Assembly (NCBI GenBank): GCA_011322005.1
Contig: DROE01000075.1
Span: 1 to 12,937, forward strand
Direction of reading: 5' to 3'
Origin: Devosia sp.
GTDB taxonomy: Bacteria; Pseudomonadota; Alphaproteobacteria; Rhizobiales; Devosiaceae
DNA length: 12,937 bases
Below are positions 7,472-12,937 of this stretch, piece by piece (within the stretch, counting starts at the first letter, position 1; every line of letters starts with the position of its first letter). The position numbers were made by a program, and so were the translations under genes. Under the pieces are notes generated by a model. The model had not been told where the DNA came from. It saw only the letters and a list, made by a program, of their open reading frames with translations, and searched no databases.

Positions 7472-9424
7472 TTATTGCTCAGCAGGCGCCTGTTTCAGGT
7501 CGCGGGAATATTTGTAAACTGTGTTGCGTGACACTCCAAGGGCCCTGGCGGTCTGGGAGATATTGTTGCCGTTGACCTGTAGCATCTGGGTGACTTCGTT
7601 TTTGATCTTTGTCCGCAGGGAACCGGGGTCGGCCTTTTGCCCCGGGTTTGGGGGCGAGCCAAGCAGGGACTGAACGTCCGCAGTTGAAATCACTGTTCTG
7701 TCCGTATTCATCACCAGTTGCAGCAATATGGATCTCAATTCACGGATATTTCCGCGCCACGGATAGCTTGCCAAAAGGGAAACGGCATCGCGGGTAACGC
7801 GGTGGTCGGGAGAAAACTCCAGCAATGTCTGCTCCACCAATTCCCCAAAATCCTGGCGGGCCCGAAGGGGAGGGATCTCCAGCCTGACCACCCCCAGCCG
7901 GTAATAGAGATCTTGACGGAAGGTTTTTGCTGCCACTGCCAGTTCCAGATCCACATTGGTAGCGGTAACGATCTGCAGATCAAGTTTCCTGGATCTGACC
8001 CCGCCCACTGGACGCACTTCATGACTGTCAAGAAAACGCAGCAAGGCCACCTGGCTTGACATGGTCAGGTCGCCGATTTCGTCCAGAAACAGGGTTCCCT
8101 TGTCCGCCGCCGCCATCAGACCTTCGGAGCCCTTCCCTTGTGCCCCGGTGAAGGCGCCGGGCACGTAGCCGAACAATTCCGCTTCCAGCAATTGTTCGGG
8201 CAGAGCGCCGCAATTTATGGCGATGAACTCTCCGGTCCGCCCGGATTTTTTGTGTATGTGCTGTGCCAGCACCTCCTTTCCGGTGCCGGTTTCTCCCTGA
8301 ATGAGAAAAGCGGGATTGAACCGGACGGCTTGGGAAACCCGGGCCAGCAGATGGCGCATGCGCGGATCGCTGGCGACGATTCCGCTGGAGACGCCAGCTG
8401 CAATCGGGCCGGTGGTACCAGTCAATTCATCTGCTGGTCTTTTGCCATTGTTCCCGGGGGCCTTTGCCACCGCCTGCCTGCCAGTCGGAGAGGACCCTTT
8501 GTCCCTGCTTTTCTCAAAGCTGTGCCGGTTGCGCCACAAAACCGAATAGCGCGACCCCAGATGATCGCGCAGGGTGGGGTGATGGCTGTCGGTCATTTCT
8601 TCAAGGGCGGCGGAAAAGGAAAGGTCAAAAATGGCTTCAAAGGCAACACCGGGCCGAACACTCAGGCCACGCAATATTTCCCGCCCCCGCTGATTGATCG
8701 AGTTCAGCCGCCCCTCGACATCAAATGAAGCCAGTCCGCCTGAAACCGAATTGAGCAGTTCCCAGCGCGAATGGAACAAAACCACAATATGTTCATCCTG
8801 CTGGGCAAGAAACAGGGAATTTTCCATGTGGATGGCGGCCATGCGCATCAAAGCCAGAGTATGGGCGTGCCGGGTGCTGCAATCCGATGAGGCATCCAGC
8901 ACCCCTGCCAAAGTGCCGTCGGAATGAAAAATCGGGGCAGCAAAGCAACTGACGTCACAATGGTCCTGAAAAAAATGTTCCTCTCCGTGTACGATAATGG
9001 GTCTGAGGTCGGTGGCACAGGTGCCAAGCGCATTGGTGCCCCGGCGCAACTCGGACCATACCGCCCCCGCAACAATAGCCTTTCCCGGATCGGAATTCTT
9101 GAAATCCCCGTCGGCAACGACCTCCAAAACCGTTCCGTTGGCGTTGGCAAAGGCGATCAGAAAATTGCTGCCCGCGATCTGCTGATAAAGAGCGTGCATC
9201 TCGCCCACCGCAAAGCGATGGGCCAACTCGTCACGCTCGCGCAACATCAGCAATTCATGGGCGCTGACCTGCAGGGAGGCCGGCTTGGCAAGCGGGTCCA
9301 GTCCGGCGGCCAGACAGCGCTCCCAGCTTTGCACGATCCGGGGATTGGCCAGGCTTGCGCCAACCTGTCCCCCTTGCATCAGGGTAATCCGTGCCCGCTT
9401 CAGGCGTTCGCTCCGCGACAGCAT
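7472..9424 (-). CDS. AcoR-type sigma-54-dependent transcriptional activator
   Basis: This is an enhancer-binding protein that activates RNA polymerase carrying sigma-54 (650 residues). An N-terminal AcoR-like GAF sensor region (about 20-205) contains SWERCLAAGLDP, RRGTNALGTC and APIFHSDGTLAGVLDASSD. A PAS-like segment (about 215-300) and a variable linker (about 301-345) come next. The AAA+ domain has Walker A GETGTGKE (377-384), the sigma-54 contact GAFTGA (423-428), Walker B GTLFLDEIGDL (443-453) and YPWRGNIREL (554-563). A Fis-type helix-turn-helix (NISQTARALGVSRNTVYKYS, 621-640) ends the protein. The ATG at 9424 is chosen because GGGAGG (9431-9436) lies six bases upstream on this strand. 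The frame stays open to a TTG at 9553, but that start lacks support. The gene is divergent from the alcohol dehydrogenase gene and probably controls it. The ligand is unknown; relatives sense acetoin, alcohols or ketones. Confidence 0.93.
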   Translation of the reverse strand: MLSRSERLKRARITLMQGGQVGASLANPRIVQSWERCLAAGLDPLAKPASLQVSAHELLMLRERDELAHRFAVGEMHALYQQIAGSNFLIAFANANGTVLEVVADGDFKNSDPGKAIVAGAVWSELRRGTNALGTCATDLRPIIVHGEEHFFQDHCDVSCFAAPIFHSDGTLAGVLDASSDCSTRHAHTLALMRMAAIHMENSLFLAQQDEHIVVLFHSRWELLNSVSGGLASFDVEGRLNSINQRGREILRGLSVRPGVAFEAIFDLSFSAALEEMTDSHHPTLRDHLGSRYSVLWRNRHSFEKSRDKGSSPTGRQAVAKAPGNNGKRPADELTGTTGPIAAGVSSGIVASDPRMRHLLARVSQAVRFNPAFLIQGETGTGKEVLAQHIHKKSGRTGEFIAINCGALPEQLLEAELFGYVPGAFTGAQGKGSEGLMAAADKGTLFLDEIGDLTMSSQVALLRFLDSHEVRPVGGVRSRKLDLQIVTATNVDLELAVAAKTFRQDLYYRLGVVRLEIPPLRARQDFGELVEQTLLEFSPDHRVTRDAVSLLASYPWRGNIRELRSILLQLVMNTDRTVISTADVQSLLGSPPNPGQKADPGSLRTKIKNEVTQMLQVNGNNISQTARALGVSRNTVYKYSRDLKQAPAEQ

Positions 9425-9554
9425 GCCCATCCTCCCAACAACACGAGATATTCCCGCCCCCCGCGAAACCATTTCTCTGGTCTGAATTACAAAATCAGCG
9501 GGGTTCTTGTCGAATATCCCCGTTAGGGGAGCAATTTCTGCCTGTTTTGGCAAG

Positions 9555-9571
9555 TGTTCAGATTTTGAACA
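9555..9571. promoter_or_regulatory. Putative upstream activator site 1
   Basis: This is a perfect dyad, TGTTCA-GATTT-TGAACA. A similar dyad follows 32 bases downstream. Its centre lies about 144 bases upstream of the predicted dehydrogenase transcription start, the usual distance for an enhancer-binding protein. Assigning it to the adjacent activator is inference. Confidence 0.65.
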
Positions 9572-9586
9572 GCGGCTTGGCCAACC

Positions 9587-9603
9587 TGTTGGTTTTTTGA
9601 ACG
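9587..9603. promoter_or_regulatory. Putative upstream activator site 2
   Basis: TGTTGG-TTTTT-TGAACG matches the first dyad in TGTT, in the five-base spacer and in TGAAC, but its arms are imperfect. The centre-to-centre distance from site 1 is 32 bases, about three helical turns, so two activator dimers could sit on the same face of the DNA. Confidence 0.55.
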
Positions 9604-9637
9604 GATTCTGAATATCTCTCGCAATCCAAATTCAATA

Positions 9638-9650
9638 TAACTCATTGAAA
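9638..9650. promoter_or_regulatory. IHF-like site
   Basis: TAACTCATTGAAA matches the reverse of the IHF consensus (YAA-N4-TTGATW) with one mismatch. It lies in AT-rich DNA between the activator sites and the -24/-12 promoter, where IHF-induced bending usually helps sigma-54 activation. The match is weak on its own. Confidence 0.3.
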
Positions 9651-9679
9651 AACATAGATAAAGAACTGCCTGGCCCTGG

Positions 9680-9697
9680 TTGGCATGCCATGTGCAA
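9680..9697 (+). promoter_or_regulatory. Sigma-54 (-24/-12) promoter of the dehydrogenase gene
   Basis: TTGGCATGCCATGTGCAA matches the consensus TGGCACG-N4-TTGCW with two mismatches and has the invariant GG (9682-9683) and GC (9694-9695) exactly ten bases apart. The expected transcription start is near 9707, about 53 bases before the dehydrogenase ATG. The divergent sigma-54 activator gene and the upstream dyads support it. Confidence 0.8.
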
Positions 9698-9759
9698 AGC
9701 ATTGGTCATAGTCGCCACGCAGCATGCAACAGATAACGATAAATTCAGGGAGGCCATAA

Positions 9760-10806
9760 ATGAGGGCAGCAGTATTACACGAGTATGACGAGAAGCTTTC
9801 AAAAAGCGAACTCGTTATATATCAGGACGTTCCAGACCCTGAAATCGAAGGCCCGATGGATGTCATCGTTCGCATTGGCGGGGCCGGGGTCTGCCGAACC
9901 GACCTGCATGTGATCGAAGGTATCTGGCGGCAAAACTCCGATGTGCAATTGCCCTATATTCTGGGACATGAAAATGCGGGATGGGTCGAAGAGGTCGGCG
10001 CTGGCGTCACCACCTTCAAACCGGGTGATCCGGTGATCTGCCATCCTTTGGTAACCTCGGGCCATTGTCTGGCCTGCCGCCGGGGCAATGACATGCATGC
10101 CGAGGAAAGTGCCTTTCCCGGCATCAATGCCGATGGCGGCTATGCCCAATATCTCAAGACCGGCGTGCGTTCCCTGATCAGTCTTCCACAATCGCTCGCC
10201 CCCAAGGATGTGGCGCCCTATACCGATGCCGGTCTGACCGCCTATCGGGCCTCCAAGAAGGCGGCCCAACATCTGTTGCCGGGTCAGTATGTGGTAGTAA
10301 TCGGCGTTGGCGGTCTTGGCCATATCGGGGTTCAGGTGCTGCGCGCCCTATGCGCCGCCAAAATAATTGCCGTCGATGTTTCTCAAGAATCGCTGGAGCT
10401 TGCGGGCAAATGCGGGGCCGATGAACTGGTGCTGGCCGCAGGAGATCAGGTTGAAAAAGTCCTGGCCCTGACCGGGGGCTGGGGCGCTGAAGCGGTGATC
10501 GACTATGTGGGTGAAGGATCAGCCATCAAGGAGGGGCTGGAAATGACCCGCAATGATGGCGCCTATTACATCGTTGGCTATGGGGGAAAGCTGGAGATCC
10601 CGACCATCGACATGATCACCTCCGAAAAGCGCATCATCGGCAACCTGGTGGGCACCTATCCCGAACTGGTCGAACTGATGGCCCTGGCCGATCAGGGAAA
10701 GGTTGAACTGGCAACGGCCGAATACAGGCTTTCAGACGCCAACAGGGCTCTGCTCGATTTGCATCATGGTAAAATTCATGGCCGGGCCGTGCTTGTCCCG
10801 GAATAG
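9760..10806 (+). CDS. Zinc-dependent medium-chain alcohol dehydrogenase (ADH-A-like)
   Basis: This is a cytoplasmic NAD(P)-dependent alcohol dehydrogenase of the MDR family (348 residues) that should interconvert alcohols with aldehydes or ketones. Catalytic zinc ligands appear to be Cys45 (GVCRTDLH), His70 with Glu71 (GHENAGWVEEVG) and Asp156 in YTDAGLTAYRA. Asp takes the place of the classical third Cys, as in the Rhodococcus ruber secondary alcohol dehydrogenase ADH-A. The Rossmann motif GVGGLGHIGVQVLRA starts at 182, and Asp206 at the end of the second strand favours NAD over NADP. The structural zinc lobe is altered: the four expected Cys positions read Ser100, Cys103, Cys106 and Ala114. 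The ATG has AGGGAGG six bases upstream, and a sigma-54 promoter precedes it. Substrate is unknown; short-chain or secondary alcohols are the likely class. Confidence 0.92.
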   Translation: MRAAVLHEYDEKLSKSELVIYQDVPDPEIEGPMDVIVRIGGAGVCRTDLHVIEGIWRQNSDVQLPYILGHENAGWVEEVGAGVTTFKPGDPVICHPLVTSGHCLACRRGNDMHAEESAFPGINADGGYAQYLKTGVRSLISLPQSLAPKDVAPYTDAGLTAYRASKKAAQHLLPGQYVVVIGVGGLGHIGVQVLRALCAAKIIAVDVSQESLELAGKCGADELVLAAGDQVEKVLALTGGWGAEAVIDYVGEGSAIKEGLEMTRNDGAYYIVGYGGKLEIPTIDMITSEKRIIGNLVGTYPELVELMALADQGKVELATAEYRLSDANRALLDLHHGKIHGRAVLVPE

Positions 10807-10837
10807 ATGACCCCCGGTAAACTGACACAGACGGAGG

Positions 10838-10861
10838 AAGGGCGGCGCCTTTGTTGCCCTT
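10838..10861. other. Inverted repeat after the dehydrogenase gene
   Basis: AAGGGC (10838-10843) and GCCCTT (10856-10861) can pair around a 12-base loop, 31 bases after the dehydrogenase stop. No T-run follows, so termination is doubtful; it may be an attenuating or RNA-stabilising hairpin. Confidence 0.35.
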
Positions 10862-10862
10862 G

Positions 10863-10890
10863 CCGGGATTTTGCAAGGTGCAAATACCGG
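10863..10890. promoter_or_regulatory. Extended dyad upstream of the binding-protein gene
   Basis: TTTGCA-AGG-TGCAAA (10870-10884) is a perfect six-base dyad, flanked nearly symmetrically by CCGG at 10863-10866 and 10887-10890. It lies 67 bases before the binding-protein ATG. It looks like an operator for a dimeric repressor or activator, but the regulator is not identifiable and an RNA hairpin is equally possible. Confidence 0.4.
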
Positions 10891-10957
10891 AAAATCAAGT
10901 GACTGAACAATCAACAATGACGTGAATATCCAAGAATGGAAAGAGGGAGAAAGACCA

Positions 10958-12490
10958 ATGAACTTACGTAGTTTCACCACCGCTGCCAGCACAATGGCCC
11001 TGGTAATTTCGTCCACCGCCTTTGCCGCGGAGGATTATGCAGCCCGTTTTGGCATTGAGAATGACGTGCCCGGCATGTGTTCCTACGCGTCAATCGATGC
11101 CAAGGACTATTCGGGTCAGACGCTCAACATCATCACCCATGCCGTTCCGGTGATGGGCGAGCCCACTGCGTTGCACGCCAAGCAGTTTGAGGAACTCACC
11201 GGGGCAACGGTCAATGTGGTGCACGTGCCCTTTGGCGACCTGTTCCAGCGGATCATGATCCCCTTCCAGACCGGACAGAACGCCTATGACGTTCTGTTTT
11301 ATGGCTCGCTGTGGATTGGCGACCTGAACCCCTATCTGGCCCCGGTTCCCGAGAAATACCGGAACTCTGCGGGCATGCAGGATGTGACCCGCAACTATAT
11401 TGACGTGGCCACCTGGGACGATCAGATGATCCAGTATCCCGTCGACGGGGACCGGCATTATCTCAAATACCGGACTGACATTTTTGACAATCCCGATATG
11501 CAGGCACGTTTCAAGTCTGAAACCGGCCGTGATCTGAGCGTCCCGGCTACCTGGGAAGAATATAACGAGGTGGCGCGGGTGTTCTCGGGCTGGGACTGGA
11601 GTGGGGATGGAAATCTCAACTATGGCTCGGCAGAAGTTGCCAAGCGCGATGATCTGATGTTCTCCGCCTTCATTTCGCGGGCAGCCGCATACGCCAAGCA
11701 CCCCGACGTCAAGGGCGGCTTCTTCTTTGATCTGGAGACCATGGAACCCCAGATCAACAATCCAGGTTTCGTGCGGGGGCTTGAATTGTTTGTCGAGGCC
11801 TCCAAGGACTGGGCCCCGGGGGGCGCCAATTTCGGCCTTGGCGACGAGATTTTCGCCTTTGGCGGCGGGCAGGCGCTGATGAGCTATTCCTGGGATGATG
11901 CCTTTATTCAGGCCCAGCAGGAAGACAGCCCAATCCGCAATCAGGTGGCCGCCGCCCCCTTGCCCGGCGCCAGTGAAGTGTGGAACAGGGATACCGGCCA
12001 GTGGGACAGCTTTGATGAGCCCAGCCGCGCCCCCTACATCACCTGGGGCTGGACCTCGGCGGTTTCCGAGCGCTCCAACAACAAGGAGATGGCCTTTGAT
12101 TATCTGTGTTTCTTCTCCAATGAAGCCAATACCGAATCCGATCTGCAAATCGGCCGGTTCGGGGTGAACCCCTATCGCGAATCCCATTTCGACCCCGCTT
12201 TCTGGACCGACAAGCTGGGTTGGGATGCGGATTTGGCCAAAAGCTATGTGGAAACGCTTTCCGGCATGGACACCAGCCAGAACCGCGTGTTTGATTTGCG
12301 GGTTCCCGGCGTTTCCCAGTTCATGACCTCCATGGCGACCGGCGTAGCCTCGGCCATTGCCGGACAGGCTACTCCCCAGGAGGCTCTGGACGGGGTTGCC
12401 GCCGAATGGAAACAGATCGTCGAGCGGATCGGTGTTGATACGGTACGCGAAGCCTATGCCCGCGTGGTGGCGCTGGAAGACAACCAGTAA
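10958..12490 (+). CDS. Family-1 extracellular solute-binding protein of an ABC importer
   Basis: This is the periplasmic receptor of a MalE-class (carbohydrate or polyol type) ABC importer. The 510-residue product has a signal peptide MNLRSFTTAASTMALVISST with predicted cleavage after AFA (about residue 23). The mature protein shows the family pattern: LNIITHAVPVMGEPTALHAK then FEELTGATVNVVHVPFGDLF, DVLFYGSLWIGDLNPYLAPV (111-130), YPVDGDRHYLKYRTDIFDNP (160-179), PATWEEYNEVARVF (196-209), FGGGQALMSYSWDD (about 311-324) and NNKEMAFDYLCFFSN near 400-415. DWSGDGNLNYG (213-223) is the Asp/Gly-rich loop common in this family. It is longer than typical sugar receptors (about 400-450 residues). The ATG at 10958 has GGGAG at 10945-10949; an upstream GTG at 10922 is unlikely. 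A permease gene follows, and the dehydrogenase gene upstream suggests an alcohol-like ligand, but that is inference. Confidence 0.88.
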   Translation: MNLRSFTTAASTMALVISSTAFAAEDYAARFGIENDVPGMCSYASIDAKDYSGQTLNIITHAVPVMGEPTALHAKQFEELTGATVNVVHVPFGDLFQRIMIPFQTGQNAYDVLFYGSLWIGDLNPYLAPVPEKYRNSAGMQDVTRNYIDVATWDDQMIQYPVDGDRHYLKYRTDIFDNPDMQARFKSETGRDLSVPATWEEYNEVARVFSGWDWSGDGNLNYGSAEVAKRDDLMFSAFISRAAAYAKHPDVKGGFFFDLETMEPQINNPGFVRGLELFVEASKDWAPGGANFGLGDEIFAFGGGQALMSYSWDDAFIQAQQEDSPIRNQVAAAPLPGASEVWNRDTGQWDSFDEPSRAPYITWGWTSAVSERSNNKEMAFDYLCFFSNEANTESDLQIGRFGVNPYRESHFDPAFWTDKLGWDADLAKSYVETLSGMDTSQNRVFDLRVPGVSQFMTSMATGVASAIAGQATPQEALDGVAAEWKQIVERIGVDTVREAYARVVALEDNQ

Positions 12491-12522
12491 GCCCCCTCAA
12501 GACCATCGCAAAACATGGGGGC
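12491..12522. other. Possible hairpin after the binding-protein gene
   Basis: GCCCCC (12491-12496), directly after the stop codon, can pair with GGGGGC (12517-12522) around a 20-base loop that itself contains CCAT and ATGG. No T-run follows. Its position parallels the palindrome after the other binding-protein gene and may set the ratio of receptor to permease. Confidence 0.4.
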
Positions 12523-12645
12523 GCGACCTGAGTTGTGCCTCCAAATTTTTGCCCGGTCCGTATATGTGAGTTGGGCTTGAATTAAACCGGAAAATACCCC
12601 CAGACTGGGTGCCGCCAGATTTCAATTATCCAGAGGAAAGTGCCC

Positions 12646-12937
12646 GTGTACGGCCTGACCCGCTACAAATTGTTGTTCCTGTTGCCCGGACTGCTGGTCC
12701 TGCTGGGTATAATTATCTTTCCCCTGGGGTTTACCATCAGGGTGAGTTTTTCGGGCTGGGATGCGATACGGCCCGGCCTGGACTGGATCGGGGGCACCAA
12801 TTATTCCCGCCTGTTAGGGGACGGGCGTTTCTGGCAGTCCCTGAGCCGGCTCGGGGCTATTGCCTTCACCTCGGTAATTTTTGAATATCTGTTGGGGTTT
12901 GGCTTGGCGCTATTGGTATGGCGGCAGGTGCGCTTTC
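12646..12937 (+). CDS. MalF-type sugar ABC permease (3' end outside window)
   Basis: These are the first 97 residues of an inner-membrane permease of the carbohydrate-uptake family, running off the right end. The N-terminus MYGLTRYKLLFLLPGLLVLL and the following residues form the first membrane helix (about 8-31). A periplasmic loop follows with SFSGWDAIRPGLDWIGGTNYS, a typical MalF/UgpA-like motif, and then a second helix (about 71-94). The start is inferred: GTG at 12646 has GAGGA (12633-12637) eight bases upstream, whereas GTG at 12640 would be only two bases away. It should form the channel for the upstream binding protein; a second permease and an ATPase gene are expected to the right. 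Confidence 0.85.
   Translation, partial: MYGLTRYKLLFLLPGLLVLLGIIIFPLGFTIRVSFSGWDAIRPGLDWIGGTNYSRLLGDGRFWQSLSRLGAIAFTSVIFEYLLGFGLALLVWRQVRF

Larger units (their letters stand above)
9425..9759. promoter_or_regulatory. Divergent control region between activator and dehydrogenase genes
   Basis: These 335 bases carry no gene. From left to right they hold the activator's Shine-Dalgarno (GGGAGG on the minus strand, 9431-9436), a small hairpin TCCCC-GTTA-GGGGA (9517-9530) in the activator's probable leader, two tandem activator-like dyads (9555-9603), an AT-rich stretch with an IHF-like match (9638-9650), a sigma-54 promoter (9680-9697) and the dehydrogenase Shine-Dalgarno AGGGAGG (9747-9753). I did not find a convincing sigma-70 promoter for the activator gene. 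Confidence 0.75.

Noticed and set aside
9581..9598. Short stem CCAAC-CT-GTTGG followed by six T, resembling an intrinsic terminator
   Set aside because: The loop is only two bases, the stem is weak, and no + strand gene ends upstream; the bases are better explained as part of the second activator-like dyad.
11090..12187. Long open frame (365 codons) on the minus strand
   Set aside because: It lies wholly within the solute-binding protein gene, shows no recognisable domain, and arises from GC-rich codon structure of the real gene.
12609..12884. 91-codon + strand open frame at the right end
   Set aside because: It is a different frame from the MalF-type permease, whose start, hydrophobic helices and motif are clear.

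Overview
The window looks like an ordinary chromosomal stretch of a denitrifying alphaproteobacterium. The evidence is a nos accessory gene order ending in nosX, HisP/HisQ/HisM-type and MalF-type importer genes, moderately GC-rich coding sequence with overlapping start/stop codons, and clear Shine-Dalgarno sites. I see no RNA genes, insertion sequences, CRISPR arrays or phage genes.

Region 1 (1-3921, + strand) is the 3' part of a nitrous oxide reductase maturation operon: nosD (5' end outside the window), nosF, nosY, nosL and nosX. NosDFY form the ABC-type complex and NosL the copper lipoprotein that mature the copper centres of NosZ. NosX is an ApbE-type flavin transferase serving the NosR electron-transfer protein. 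nosZ and nosR are presumably to the left. The genes overlap by 1-4 bases or are separated by 3, so they are probably cotranscribed.

Region 2 (about 3922-7376, + strand) is a complete polar (basic) amino-acid ABC importer: a HisP-type ATPase with a TTG start, a family-3 periplasmic binding protein, and two HisQ/HisM-type permeases. Nested inverted repeats precede it. A perfect 24-base palindrome lies between the binding-protein gene and the permease genes and probably lowers downstream expression or stabilises the upstream mRNA.

Region 3 (about 7472-12937) is an alcohol-related locus. An AcoR-type sigma-54 activator on the minus strand is divergent from an ADH-A-like zinc alcohol dehydrogenase. 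Their 335-base intergenic region holds a convincing sigma-54 -24/-12 promoter for the dehydrogenase gene, two tandem TGTTNN-N5-TGAACN sites three helical turns apart that fit activator binding, and a weaker IHF-like site between them. After the dehydrogenase come a family-1 solute-binding protein (510 residues) and the start of a MalF-type permease, which runs off the right end. I infer an inducible system that imports a compound, perhaps an alcohol or polyol, and oxidises it; the substrate cannot be read from the sequence.

The most interesting points are the complete enhancer/sigma-54 control region, the loss of two of the four structural-zinc cysteines in the dehydrogenase, the NosL protein with no cysteine other than the lipidated one but a Met-rich tail, and the hairpins that separate binding-protein genes from permease genes in both importers.
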